DNA of 64,000 bases from Aquarana catesbeiana (Eukaryota > Chordata > Amphibia > Anura > Ranidae), in assembly GCF_042186555.1 (NCBI RefSeq), contig NC_133328.1, positions 333,506,039 through 333,570,038 on the forward strand, given 5' to 3'. Within the stretch, counting starts at the first letter, position 1; the number at the start of each line of letters is the position of its first letter. The position numbers and the translations under genes are program-made. Positions 1 through 12,003 of this stretch are shown piece after piece. The notes beneath the pieces are model-generated. The model did no database searches and had not been told where the DNA came from. It worked only from the letters and a program-made list of their open reading frames with translations.

Positions 1-990
1 AGTTCTGGGGAGGGGATTTCTAGTTTGTTGCAAAAGTCCGGAATCTCCTCCACATGTCTTAGCCTCGCACTTATTCCGTTTTTCCTTGCTATTAGACATG
101 CTGGAAAACCCCAGTTGTATTGAATTTCTTGCTCCCGGAGGATTTCTAATAATGGCTTTAGTATCCGTCGTCTTTTCAACGTTTCTTGAGATAAATCTTG
201 AAATATTTGTAATTTACCTCCCGCAAACTCTATTTGTGTTTTCCTCTTTAGGTTTATCCAGATCCCATTTTTCAAAGCGTACGATTACATCTCTAGGTGT
301 TTCCCTTGCGAACTTTTGAGGTTTTTTTACTCGAAAGACACTTTCTATTCCTATTGTGTTAGTTGTTTCCTTTCCCAAGATTTGGTTGAAGAGATTGTTC
401 ATTTTTTCTATTAGATTTTCTGCTTGTTCTATTTCCGGTAACCCACGTATTCTCAAGTTTTTCTTTTTATCTCTATTTTCTTGCTCTTCTATTTTATATG
501 ATTGTTCCTGTTGTTCCCGTTTTAATTTCTTTATTTCGTCTTCCAGTTCCTTTATGTTTTTTTGATGTAGGTCTACTTTGATCTCTACTTCTTCCACTCT
601 GTTTAACATATATCCCATATCTTTATGGAGTGTTGACATCTCTGCTTTTAGGGAATTCTCTAGTTTCGCGAACATTTTTTCCATATCCTGTTTTGTTGGC
701 AACTGTGGCCCTTGTTGTCCTTCCTCCTTTCCTCTGTCTTCCTCTCCCATTTCTGGCTCCATTCTGGGTTCTGAGAGGTGGCTGGTTTCTGTTTGTACTT
801 TATACTGGCCTTTTTTATCCTTGTTGTCCTTCTCTTTTGTATCTATTTGTCTACCCTTTGAACCCACTTGTTTCTCTCCTTCTCCGATTCCTTGCTGTAT
901 ATACCTGTTCATAGGGCCTGGACTTGGGCCTAGGCTGGTCCTAGGTGATTTCGGTATTGCTCCCGCACTTCTTGTTGTTTTCCCCTTCAT
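1..990 (-). pseudogene. L1/Tx1-like LINE ORF1, C-terminal part running off the window
   Basis: Reads from an ATG at 990 leftward for 258 codons, then shifts frame near 214-225 and stays open to position 1. In order: a basic, Pro/Ser-rich N-terminus, an acidic stretch, a coiled coil (about residues 105-170, heptads such as LENSLKAEM and IKELEDEIKKLKREQ), then the RNA-binding core beginning NRDKKKNLRIRGLPE, which is the hallmark of the L1 ORF1 (transposase 22) family. The other frame continues with the basic C-terminal domain (LSQETLKRRRILKPLL). ORF1 proteins form trimers that coat L1 RNA in the ribonucleoprotein used for target-primed reverse transcription. One single-base frameshift is seen. 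ORF2 would lie left of the window. About 150 bp of probable L1 leader lie upstream (991-1140). Family assignment is secure, subfamily is not. Confidence 0.85.
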
Positions 991-1277
991 GTTTGTTTCT
1001 ATGGCTGGATTTATAAGATCTTCGAAGCTGCCTTCCAGAATACCCCTTGATTGGGGTCTCTTAATGATGAAAAAAATCTCCCAGCCTTCTTAAATTGACT
1101 TATTTTTACTAATATTTCTTTTGTTCCGTTCTCCTACCCGGCATCCTCCCCACAATCCAATAATAGAAATAATTAATGAGATATGAGTAGTCCCCGTTTT
1201 CCAGAAGTTATGTTACTACCTTAAGTACATTAAGCATTCCTTGGTGCTGTTCAATTGTTTAAACCATAGTATTAAGT

Positions 1278-1546
1278 CCCCATGCACACGGACGTCTCCA
1301 CAGCTGCTTTTCTGAGCCCTTTCTGCAGCTCAAAAAGGCCTGTCTATGTCAGTCCATGGCCTCACGCCCACCTAGGCGTCTCTGAGCCGCAAGTGGCATA
1401 GGCGTTCCTAAGCTGCAAAAAAAAAAAAAAACGCTCAAAAACGCTATTGCAAAGATGCTGAAAAAAGCTGAAAAAAGTTAAAAAAAGTCACTGCAAAGAC
1501 ACCGGCGTCTTCACAGCGCTTTTCTAACAGCCCGTGTGCATGAGGG
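1278..1546. mobile_element. Short inverted-repeat element (MITE)
   Basis: The left end reads CCATGCACACGG (1280-1291). The right end is its inverted form CCGTGTGCATGAGGG (1532-1546). The interior is A-rich with repeated ACGCT motifs and has no coding capacity. The right half of this element is included in the 664-bp duplication that follows. The target duplication was not resolved. Harbinger-type origin is a guess from the end sequence only. Confidence 0.5.
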
Positions 1547-2785
1547 CCCAGGTGCTCAGCAAAATAATTCACATGTTTTAGCGATATAATGCAATCTAAT
1601 TCAAGTATTCAGCAAGATGATTTATATATTCAGCAGTATAGTTCCAGTATGAGCTTATATGTTCCACATTTTTGTTACTATGAAATTTCTTCTTATTCTA
1701 TAGTTTGTACTATCAAGCCTATAGTTAGTACCATTTGCAAAAAAAAAAAAAAAAAATTCACAAGAAAGGGAGATACTGCAGCAGCAGCAGCAGCAAGCAG
1801 GTGGGGGCTGGGAGACAACTCTTCCGTTGGCTTGTCTTTCTTTCACCTTCTCCTTCTCTTCTCCCCTGTTCCCCCCCCCCTGTTTTTATTGTTTTTCTTA
1901 GCTCACTTGATTCTACTTTTTCAGCTCTTTCGCCTTCATTTACTTTCACTTTTCATTCCATTTATTTCATTTTATTTCAATGTGATCTTTCCCTTTCCCT
2001 TTCTTTTGTTCTATTACTTTTCCTTTGCTTGTTCACTTCAAGACAATTGCAATAGAAAAGAGCCAAAAGAGGAGAAAAAAAAAAAAAAAAAACGCTCAAA
2101 AACGCTCAAAAACGCTATTGCAAAAACGCTGAAAAAAGTTAAAAAAAAAAAGTCACTGCAAAGACACTGGCGTTTTCACAACGTTCTCCCAACAGCCCGT
2201 GTGCATGAGGGCCCAGGTGCTCAGCAAAATAATTCAAATGTTTTAGCGATATAATGCAATCTAATTCAAGTATTCAGCAAGATGATTTATATATTCAGCA
2301 GTATAGTTCCAGTATGAGCTTATATGTTCCACATTTTGTTACTATGAAATTTCTTCTTATTCTATAGTTTGTACTATCGAGCCTATAGTTAATACCATTT
2401 GCATAAAACAAAAACAAAAAAAGACAAAAAAAAAAAAAAATCACAAGAAAGGGAGATACTGCAGCAGCAGCAGCAGCAGCAGCAAGCAGGTGGGGGCTGG
2501 GAGACAACTCTTCCACTGGCTTGTCTCTCTTTCACCTTCTCCTTCTCCCCTGTTCCCCCCCGTTTTTATTGTTTTTCTTAGCTCACTTGATTCTACTTTT
2601 TCAGCTCTTTCGCCTTCATTTACTTTCATTTACTTTCGCTTTTCATTCCATTTTATTTCATTTTATTTCAATGTGTTCTTTCCCTTTCCCTTTCTTTTGT
2701 TCTATTACTTTTCCTTTGCCTGTTCACTTCAAGACAATTGCAATAGAAAAAAGCCAAAAGAGGGAAAAAAAAAAAAATAAAAAAA
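1421..2785. repeat. Two-copy tandem duplication, unit about 664 bp
   Basis: The same ordered landmarks appear twice at a constant offset of about 664 bp: the ACGCTCAAAAACGCT block (1430 and 2094), CCGTGTGCATGAGGG (1532 and 2196), a poly(A) run, a CAG run, a pyrimidine-rich stretch and GACAATTGCAATAGAAAAG. The copies differ mainly in homopolymer and microsatellite length: the CAG run has about 5 units near 1779-1796 and about 8 units near 2459-2486. Open frames across the block are low-complexity (Ser/Pro/Phe rich, poly-Lys) and not credible genes. Confidence 0.85.
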
Positions 2786-2819
2786 AAAAAAATATACGGT
2801 ACTTATCTTTTAGTTGTTG

Positions 2820-3460
2820 TTGAAGTTGGGACAAAAAGGGACGCTCACTACTGCTTGTTGCTGCTCCTTGATGCTGCGAACGTTCAGGTGCTGTCTCTGA
2901 TGTTATCAATCTGCCCAGGTCTGTCTGACCTGCTGAAGTCTCAGCTGTTCTCTGCTCTCAGCTCTTCAGTGTCCGCTGCCGCTGCTCCTTGCTCCACTCA
3001 CCCACCTTCCTGGCTCTCTCCTCCGAAATTCCCCGGTGCACTTCAGCTGGTTCCTCCGCTCTCCGCGGCCGGCAACACCGCTGGGGACTTGAAACAGCCC
3101 CCAGCAGCGCACCGTTTTCCCTGCTGCCGTCGCTTCCGAAGCGCTCCGATCTCCGCGGTTTTCCAGTTCTCCTAACCCCCCGTCCTCGATGAGCCTTCTA
3201 GCCCATCCGACTCCGGAGGGGTGGGGGGGGGGATGCAGTCAGACGCAGGTACAAACTTCCTCTGGCTTACACCACAAGACAGCTCAGTGAGTGATGAGCA
3301 GGGGGGGCGGGGAGGGAAGCTACCTACACCTTCTCATCAGGTCGATCATTCCTCTCAGCTGCAGGGAGAGGGTTCTCAGGATCCTCACGCCGTGCACAGA
3401 GCCATTACCAGGCTCCTCCCTCCCTCGGCCATTGCAATGTATTGATCAATGTGGCTGAAT
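2820..3460. other. GC-richer unique stretch, no gene recognised
   Basis: Base composition rises sharply compared with both flanks, and the stretch contains G-runs near 3221-3233 and 3300-3308. Short open frames exist on the plus strand but show no recognisable domain and no shared reading-frame constraint. It could be an unrecognised repeat. Nothing further can be supported. Confidence 0.3.
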
Positions 3461-6310
3461 GCTCCACCCTGCAAAACAAAGTGAACTAAATCTGGCCATA
3501 CACTATGTACTATAATATGATTGTACAACCTCTGCTCAATCTCATTTAAAGGTTCCAAAACTATGTAATATTAGAACAAACCAAAAAAATGAATATATGT
3601 TAAATTATGTAGGCCTTTCCACTATATATTTGATGGTAGCTTTAAAGGAGGTTGTGCAATCATATTGAACAGTGCATCATAAATCTTGAGCCTAGTGTCG
3701 CTAAGCTTGGGGACATAAGCATAGTGTACTAGGCATAGTACACTAAGTTGCAGAAAACACACTTTAGAAGACTTAGTTAGCATTCACTCATTCAGCCCTG
3801 TGGGTTGAATGTGAGAAATCAGTTGATTACCCCATACATTACACAAAGCATGAATGGAGGTATCTCCCCTACCAAATATTGTTTTCCAGCAACTGCAACA
3901 CCTTCAGTTGCCTGAAGACCCGAACAGTGACTGCATGTCATTGGAGGAGTCACTTTTAGAAAATAATTAGAAACACAGCTCCTCCAATTTATCAATGTGT
4001 TTAGTCGAGTTAAGTAGTGATGACAAGGCTATGCACAGCTCATTTTTTGGGGATTCTACAGGAATTCTCTAAAATTCAGGCCATGCATTTGCAGCTTAAG
4101 TCAGGACAACATTTAATAGTTAGGGTAAGAAATTGTTGTAATTCAGTTTTTGCCTTTTCAAAGAATAATAGGCAAGCTATTGAAAAAGGGCATGTTAAGT
4201 CTGGCACTGCTATACGGCACATATACAGTACATAAAACACACATATTCAACAATGCTCATTCATCAAATGATGGTCTTTTCATGCATTTTCCATATTTGC
4301 ATTTGAAAGAATAAAAAACATTTACATGACATGGAGGTGCCTTAAAAATGCTGTAACAAAACAGTACAATGTAGTGACATTTAGTTATAAACATACCATA
4401 AAACCAAATGAGGATCACCCTACAAGGAAGAATAATAAGCATATACTTCCCTTTCCCTTCTTTCTGGAAAACAAAACAGAACACATACCTGTCAACATTG
4501 GAGGAAGTTTACAAAGAGGGTGTTCTAAATGCCCTTAAAAGGCACTTGATCCCCATGTGGAAGAATACAAGGGGACTTATTTGCACATCTTGTCCATCCT
4601 ACAGTATAAAACTTAAAGGATGTGAGACTTTGCAAGGGGGACTTATCAAAAACTTGAAGCCCCCTGTTGATATAGGGGCTATGAGCAGTCCACTTACTCA
4701 TTTAGGGAAATTAATGAAGGGTACATATATACCCCTTAATACTCATTTCAATAATATGTTCCATGTAAAGTCCTTTATTGAAAAATAATTGAAAAAGAAA
4801 ATCCAAAATTTATAATTAAAAGAAAAATAATGTCCACTGTTGTCATCCAAGGACAATCATGAGGTCCAGCGGCGTAAGCCACATCATTCATGACATTCTG
4901 CTACACTCCAAGCTTTGAGACATTTCTTCTGATAACTGACACAATATTGTAGAAATGCACATGCAGCATGATTTTGCTATTAGACTTTGTATAATCTTCT
5001 GCTAATTGGTTTCAATGGTGGTTATTTTGAACACAGAGCACCAGATGGAATTGGTAATCACTTGCAAGACTGGTCACATGACCTGTGAAAGTCATTTTAC
5101 AAACTACACCAATCACAGGGTGTGTTTACCAATAAAAATGAAAATGTATTAGCCAAAATTCAGTGAAGCATGCTGAAAATCACTACACATACCTGTGTCA
5201 GGGTAAGAAACTAACTAACTTTTGGCATACAAAATTTGGCCCTAGGCACAATAACATCTGCTTTAACATTCAAAATCATACTTTCAAACACGTTCCCATT
5301 AATCATTGGATTGTCCCTTGTCATTTGCACAACTTCACACATGCACGCTAGTGAACCAGTTTGTAAAGAAGAACTCATTTGCCAGTCTGATAGGCTTCAA
5401 TAGGATTCACAGACTTCCTGCTAAGTTTGCAAGAACTGGCTTAAACTGAACCCAGAAAGATTAGCTCATCCTTAGTGAAAAAAAAAAAAAAATGATTTAG
5501 GCTTTTTCTGCTTATGCACTTTGTGAGTTGTTAATTGGTAAATTAAACTATTAATTTTATTTTTTTTTTTAAATCATCGTCAGTTTTTTTTTTTTTTTTA
5601 ATTCTTTTTTAATTTCATTATAGAACAGTTTGTCTGAGGTGGTAATTGTTATATATAGAAGAAGTATAGTTATAGACAGATGACCCAGAGTGTGATGTTT
5701 TGGTTAACGGTCTATTTACTGTCCTGGCAAAGCTACACAAGCCATCTGTTCATATATATTCACACTTGACATAACCTGGCTATTAGATCATATGTCTATC
5801 TACATTAAAATAAAGCCTATTATCACTTATGTAAATATGCAAATCATATGAAGTATTTTGTCACTTTTCTTAAAAAAGTGTATGTTTGTACTATTGTTCT
5901 TTTAAATTATTAAACATAAATGTAAAAGGAGATTAGAAAAACAACCATTGGAAAACAACATTTTTTTTTATAACAGTATGGTATTAGTACATTTTACGAT
6001 ATTTTTCTCATTATATTCTCTGTATCCTACAAACCAACCCGGCAGTAATTAAGTATTTGCAGCATAAGTTTTTATTTGGTAGTGTTTTTGCTTTTCCTTG
6101 GTCACTGTCTATTTCGCTGGCTAGCTTAGTGGATTTGCAAATGTGGAGCTAAATGCATTGGAAAAAAGGCAAGAAAAATAATAAATGATTGTATACCAGA
6201 GATAGTAAAAAATAATATAATTATAATAAAATAAAAATATATTCTAAATTCTACCACTACATTTGTTACCTGCAGTTATGAGAATACAATATTTTACACA
6301 AAGATGTAAA

Positions 6311-6346
<36 letters not shown>

Positions 6347-8285
6347 TTTATTTGTAAGAAAATTATGTCTACTACTACTACCACCTAGTAGCTGAAAGAA
6401 TATCTAAACCCAAAACAAAACAAAAATATTATATATTGCAGAGATGTAGTAGCTTCATTAGTTTGGCTAAGTGGATTTTATGCAAGTACAGAAAAATGCT
6501 TGTTGATCCTGCCAAAAGCCCATTGTGCTTGTAATTTACTGTACACTGAACTGAAGTCTCAAACAATATAATTATCTCTAACCTTTTTTTTTCATCTGCA
6601 GAACACCTTCTCCCATGTTATGAAGGTGGGGGTTTTGAAATCTAAATTAGGAGAACAGCCTAGGATGACAACGCTACACCTCCATAGATATAGAACAGTG
6701 AATAAGTGTTGTCATCCTAGGACAGGTAGTGTGCCACTGGTTAAAATAGCCTGGCAAAGGAAAAGGAAAAAAAAGAAAATTGGTTCAGCCACTGAAATTA
6801 GGAACTGGTAAGCTGTAGTATAATAAATTTCTGTTTTTAAAGGTAGCTACTTTAATTCATTTAAAACTGCATATAAAATTCTACTGCCCCCTATGATAGG
6901 CTTAAGATTTGAGGATTTCTCATCACTACCCATAGGAAAGTGCATATCTGGCCATCCTTGTTCTAATGCGAAAATTTGCTTAAAACTTTTTTCTGAAAAT
7001 AAATTAATTCACTTTGTATTTTAAACTGAATGTAGGCTAGAGGCTTTTTATGAGCATGATCAGTACAATAAACTGTGAAAAATAACACATTTAGGCATTT
7101 AGGTATTTAGGTATTGCATAAGACCTTATTGTACCGCAAAGAATAATAAAGCTGGTATCATGCAATGTAAAATGATTATCAGAGGCTATTTCAGTAAATG
7201 GAACTCACTGATGTCCAATCAAAAATAATCACATGAAAAATATGTTCCACTATATAATGTACAGTAGATCTGAGATTCTGCACCTGGATTCTTTTTCAAA
7301 TTGTATTTTTACATTAAGCGCAACTTGGAAGCTGATGATGAGTATATGACTAGCAATCACTCTTTGGTTGATACAGCTACATGCTGTTTTCACTTTCTGT
7401 TCATGTCTCTCTTCTCTCACTTTGAGAGACATTTATTAAATGTATGTTTTTGTCTATGGTTATCTATGGTTGTTAATGTTGCTTCTGACAAGTTAGGGAC
7501 ATATTTATTTTTTGTAAGGAATTTACCTAATAAATTAGAATATACACGCATATTTAAAAAGTGCTCACAGTTCTTCATTTTGTAACAGATGTAAGGTTAA
7601 ATAACCTCACAAAGTAAGTGCTTCCATTTGCAGTAAAACTGAGAAAATAGGGGAGCAACTATTTGGCTGCATGATCATGCAAAACTAAAGCTGTCACTTT
7701 TGTCACAAAGATTGTTACTATCACTGAAGCCACATTCCAGGCAGGGGACAACAATCATGTATAGCAGCAACAATCATCCACGTGGCAGCAGCTGGCTCTT
7801 TTTGTACACTGTGCCCATTCTGAATGTATCTAAAGAGAGAAACCTGGATTCCATTTCAAAGATAACTTCATCACACCTGGTGAATATCATGCAGCTCATT
7901 AGATTCTGTGCCATGCGCCATTCATATTGTAACATAGAGGGTCCACAAATGTCCTAACACTAGCAAACTCGGCAAAAAATCTGATAAACCCAAATATAGT
8001 ACCAAAACCCATTGAAGTCTATGGAAGGTGAATCTTGCTAGCTGAAGCTTTTGGTAAAAAAGGGGCATGAACAACTACACACTGTCATGGGGGAAAAATG
8101 CACAAAATGCCATTGAGTGAGGAGATGGTCTTTTAATATAACTTAAAGGGCACTATTAAAAATACAGAAATCCTTTAAATAAAATGGTTTGAGGATATCT
8201 TAAACTTGTATGTGAAGTTATGCAGCTCTTGATATACTCCTTTAAATGGGATTTTTTTTATTATTTACCAAACACTATTGCTGCT
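3460..8285. other. AT-rich spacer without genes
   Basis: About 4.8 kb of AT-rich sequence with poly(A)/poly(T) runs (5482-5495, 5557-5602), a TA then poly(T) tract (6311-6350) and only short open frames without domain signatures. One tiny inverted-repeat element at 6659-6721 is listed separately. No splice-consistent chain of coding segments was seen on either strand. Confidence 0.5.
6659..6721. mobile_element. 63-bp inverted-repeat insertion with 4-bp TSD
   Basis: Perfect 14-bp terminal inverted repeats, CCTAGGATGACAAC and GTTGTCATCCTAGG, enclose 35 bp. The flanks are ACAG on both sides (6655-6658 and 6722-6725), consistent with a 4-bp target duplication. It is too small to code and is probably an extreme deletion derivative of a DNA transposon. 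Confidence 0.5.
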
Positions 8286-9457
8286 AAATGACAGTTCTCT
8301 TACCACTTGCTTGTATGCAAATGGGACAGGGATCCTGGTGACATCATTACCAAATATAGTCATGACTATATTTGGTCAATGATGCCCCCAGGATTCCCGC
8401 TTCTGTGCTTACATTCCGGCAGACCTAGGGGGTCAGATACAGGTAAATCACAGCTAGTCAGGTGTGTGAGAAACACCTTCACCATTTCTTGACTAATATT
8501 TTAGAGAGGTATGGTAGCAACAGAAGCAGTCTTTTGTGCAGAATCCATATTGTGAAGGATAGTTGGACAATAATAATGGTACCAAACCATATTCTATGTT
8601 TGGTGCATACATACAATTTTTTAGGGGTCTTCGTTCTGCTTGGGTATATTGGTATAATATTGGGGAGGTATCTCATATGCAGCTTGCTAAATTCATCAGA
8701 TTGAAGGCTTTTAAATGACAGTTCCCTTACCACTTGCTTGTGCGCAAATGGGACGGGTATCCTGGTGACATCATTACCAAATATAGTCATGACCATATTT
8801 GGTCAACGATACCGCCAGGATTCCCGCTGCTGTGCTTACATTCCATTGGGCTGGGTAACTTCAGACCCCCATGTGAAATTGTGACTCTTTAATCCTATTT
8901 TTTCGTTGCTTTTTCATATTTATACATAACCCATATATTGGAGGGTTATACCACCAAGAGTTAAATTCATATCTATACTGATGATATATGTATATATACA
9001 CCAGTAAAAAAATGTTATTTATATATAATGTGATCCCATTACAAGACTCTCCCCTTTTCATTTTTTCGCTTCATGCCCTATATTTAGGCTTGCAGTGCAT
9101 AGTTACTATGGAGCGCCACTACTTCCGTGTTTTGATGCGTTCCACTATGCAGCCAGAACGAGGTCCGACACGCAACGTCTTGACGTCACTACGTCTCAAA
9201 TTGGCGCTACGTCTTAGCTCCATGTAGACGTCGGCGGACGTATGGACTGCAAGCTTAATATATCTCGCTGCCATAGTGACGCGCATGCTTGCGCTCCATT
9301 AGATCTTCCAGAGAGGCGTGCAACGCACGCGGCCGGCGCCATCTTTCTTCCACCCGGAAGTAACGTCTCATTCACAAGAGTACCGATTGGAGCCATAATT
9401 TTACAGGGGGGTCACTTATTACATATAAAGGGCAGTGAGTGAAGTGGTATGGCACCC

Positions 9458-9490
9458 CAGATGATGTCCAGTAGGACGAAACGCATCGGG
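9458..9490 (+). ncRNA. Hammerhead-ribozyme-like motif (degenerate)
   Basis: CAGATGA is followed by a stem-loop (GTCC, AGTA, GGAC), then GAAACGCATC. This matches the hammerhead order CUGAUGA, stem II, GAAA, short stem III, UC. Departures: U4 of the core is A, one extra base precedes stem II, and the self-complementary ACGCGT expected for stem III reads ACGCAT, a CpG-to-CpA change. Hammerheads are known from Penelope-like elements and from amphibian genomes. This copy is probably inactive. Confidence 0.35.
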
Positions 9491-9605
9491 ACCGTCTGCT
9501 GATACCACCTACACTGCCTGGTTTTATCTACTTTCAGCGCTGCTGTATTTTATCTTCACAAATGCTGTGGATATCTGATTGGATTTACCTCTGCCATACA
9601 CAACT

Positions 9606-9941
9606 TCTACAAGTATCCTGGTCATCCTTACTACATGTCCAGAGATCCTCATCTATACAAGCCTAATTGGCACAGTGGATGTACACCCGTCTGTGTCCAA
9701 TTGTTCTGTTAAGCCCCCACTTCTTCATATGGTGGTGGGTCTGCTATCAACACTACATTACTATTTCCCTACACCTCTTCATATCCTGGTTATCCTTACT
9801 ACATCTCCAGAGACCCTCATTTGTACAAGCCTAATTGGCACAGCGGGTGTATACCCGTCTGTGTCCAATCGTTTTAGTAAGCCCCCCACTTCTCCATGTG
9901 GTGGTGGATCTGCTATCAACACTATATTACTATTTCCCTAC
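9606..9941. repeat. Internal 168-bp direct duplication
   Basis: ATCCTGGTCATCCTTACTAC at 9615 recurs with one change at 9783, and similarity continues through both units (offset 168). It lies inside the 8845-10259 insertion. The 205-codon frame over it is a by-product, since 168 is a multiple of three. Confidence 0.8.
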
Positions 9942-11132
9942 ACTTTTTTTGGTGTTTATATACACCCCAACGGATGTTTTATAGACTCACATTTTTATAT
10001 TATTTTCTACTGGATATACATATATTCAAGTGGACGCTCTTTGGACTTTACTTTCAACAAGTGTACCATTTTGAACATTTACTTAATTATGTCTAACAAA
10101 TTTTTGCTATTATGTGTATCAGGAATTACAGATAATCACTATATACTTTTGAGCGCTGCACTTTCCCATTTTCCACTTTATCTTGCACAGGTTTAGATCA
10201 CTTGTTTGTGTCAGCTGCTTATGTTTTCTTTTGACAGCACGGTATTCACACATATATATTGCTTACATTCCAGCAGACCTAGGGGGTCAGATACAGGTGA
10301 ATCACAGCTAGTCAGGTGTGTGAGAAACACCTTCACCATTTCTTGACTAATATTTTAGAGAGGTTTGGTAGCAACAAAAGCAGTCTTTTGTGCAGAATCC
10401 ATATTGTGAGGGATAGTTGGACAATAATAATGGTACCACACCATATTCTATGTTTGGTGCATACATATAATTTTTTAGGGGTCTTCGTTCTGCTTGGGTA
10501 TATTGGTATAATATTGGGGAGGTATCTCGTATGCAGCTTGCTAAATTCATCAGATTGAAGGCTTTTAGTTCCAAGGCCTACCTAGTAAATAAGGGGTGTT
10601 GTCATTTAATTTTGATATTTTAAGGAGGAGCCAGGTCTACCTGCAGACTTTTAAAATACCTATGAATTGTAGGTGGCCAATTGAAATAAATTTGTGGTCA
10701 TTTTTTTTTGTACCAGTGATCTGATCTTCCAGATAGGATTCATAATCAGGCTAGTAAAATCTACACCTCCCACATGTAGTGTGTACTAATGAATGCAGAG
10801 AGGTTTTTGGACCAGACCAGACCAGACCTTTCCCTGAATTTGAGGATTAAAACTGAGGTATCTGGGTGGAGAGATGAAAGGACAAAGATCTGATTTATTC
10901 TTCCATTTAATTTCCAAATGTTTTTCATTGCACACATTTGCTGCTTCCCCTTTTTTAAGACTTGTGTTAACAGGTCTTTGAGTATGCAATTTGGTCATAT
11001 TTTACCACAACAGCCTATGGTTTGCTTGAGCAAAAGGTATTTGAAATGTGGCACTCTTGAAAAAAAAACCCACATAGAGGTGGTATTCCCACTATCCTTC
11101 TGCTGCTACCCTAATAACATGAGCATCTAGGG

Positions 11133-11289
11133 CAGGGGTCTCAAACTGGAGGCCCTCCATCTGTTGTGAAACTACAAGTCCCATCATGCCTCTGCCTTTG
11201 GGAGTCATGCTTGTAACTGTCAGCCTTGCAATATCTTATGGGACTTGTAGTTTCGCAAGAGCTGAAGGGCCGCCAGTTTGAGACCCCTG
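11133..11289. mobile_element. 157-bp hAT-type MITE with 8-bp TSD
   Basis: Terminal inverted repeats CAGGGGTCTCAAACTGG and CCAGTTTGAGACCCCTG are flanked by perfect 8-bp duplications ATCTAGGG (11125-11132 and 11290-11297). The inner sequence is also partly palindromic (ACTACAAGTCCCAT against GGGACTTGTAGTTTC). An 8-bp TSD and CAGGGG ends are typical of hAT elements. Confidence 0.9.
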
Positions 11290-11423
11290 ATCTAGGGGGT
11301 TCAAGCTGGTTATCAATCCCTTTGTAAACAGGTAAATCAAATGTGTAACACGTGCCCTTCGCAAAAAGTTTAAACAATTGCATCCCATATCTGGCACATT
11401 TATTGAGGAGATACCATTTTATG

Positions 11424-12003
11424 TTAAAGTGGTTTTACCCCTAAAAAAAAAAACATGCTCCTATCTCTTTAAGGCACGAGATTTTCCCTCTCTATGCTGT
11501 ACAATACCTGGCTGATCCTGCCTGTTCCTGTCTTCCCCTCTGTAAACTGACCACATTTATCATGGTTGCTGATCTCTGATAGCCTGGTCAGATTACGGGT
11601 TTCTGTCATCCAGCTATCTCCTCAGTGTGTCTGCAACTCTCCCTCCCTCTCTCCCTGTCTCTTCCATAGTCTGCATGAGAGCCAATCTCCTCCCCCCCTC
11701 CCCTATCCCCCCCTCCCCACCTGTCTAGATAGAGCAAAGCTATTCTTCTGAAGCTCCTCCTCCTCTCCTCTTTGTTTACCAGTTCCCACCAAGGCAAAAT
11801 CAGATTTTTCTCTGCTACATGTAAGAATTTTTTTTTTTTTGCTAGAAAATTACTTATAACTCCCAAACATTATATATATATATTTTTAGCAGAGGCCCTA
11901 GAGAATAAAATGGTGGGTGTTGCAATTTTTTATATCACACTATAATTGCGCAGCGGTTTTTCAAACTCAATTTTTTGGGAAAAAATTTATTTTGCACACA
12001 AAC
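11424..12003. mobile_element. DNA-transposon repeat, partial
   Basis: Begins TTAAAGTGGTTTTACCCC and proceeds through GGCTGATCCTGCC and CTGTAAACTGACCAC, the same landmarks as the element at 26771-27461. The right part (about 11880-12000) contains a CGCAGCGGTTTTTCAAA stretch. The right border is not resolved. Confidence 0.5.

Larger units (their letters stand above)
8845..10259. mobile_element. 1.4 kb insertion with 12-bp TSD, probable non-autonomous Penelope-like retroelement
   Basis: TGCTTACATTCC occurs exactly at both borders (8833-8844 and 10260-10271), and removing the insert restores the A-B-A-B tandem array. The insert has, in order, an AT-rich start, a CpG-rich block (about 9090-9360), a TATAAA box (9423), a hammerhead-like motif (9458-9490), a 168-bp internal duplication and a GCGCTGC motif near its right end. 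The long TSD points to a retroelement rather than a cut-and-paste transposon. Assignment to Penelope-like elements is inference from the ribozyme-like motif. It encodes no recognisable protein. Confidence 0.65.
8286..10567. repeat. 427-bp tandem duplication (A-B-A-B) split by an insertion
   Basis: Block A (8286-8406, containing CATTACCAAATATAGTCATG) and block B (8407-8712) are followed by a second A (8713-8844) at an offset of about 427 bp. The second B resumes at 10272-10567, after the 8845-10259 insertion. The two B copies are nearly identical, including a shared 80-codon open frame (8462-8704 and 10316-10558) that I do not regard as a gene. Confidence 0.85.

Noticed and set aside
1589..2254. 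Plus-strand 221-codon frame
   Set aside because: Spans poly(A), CAG and pyrimidine tracts of a tandem duplication; the translation is poly-Lys, poly-Ala and Phe/Leu runs.
8462..8704. 80-codon frame repeated at 10316-10558
   Set aside because: Conservation is explained by the recent tandem duplication; differences are not biased to silent positions as far as I can see, and no domain is found.
9579..10196. Plus-strand 205-codon frame with internal repeats
   Set aside because: Produced by a 168-bp direct duplication (a multiple of three) inside a non-coding insertion; hydrophobic low-complexity translation with no motif.
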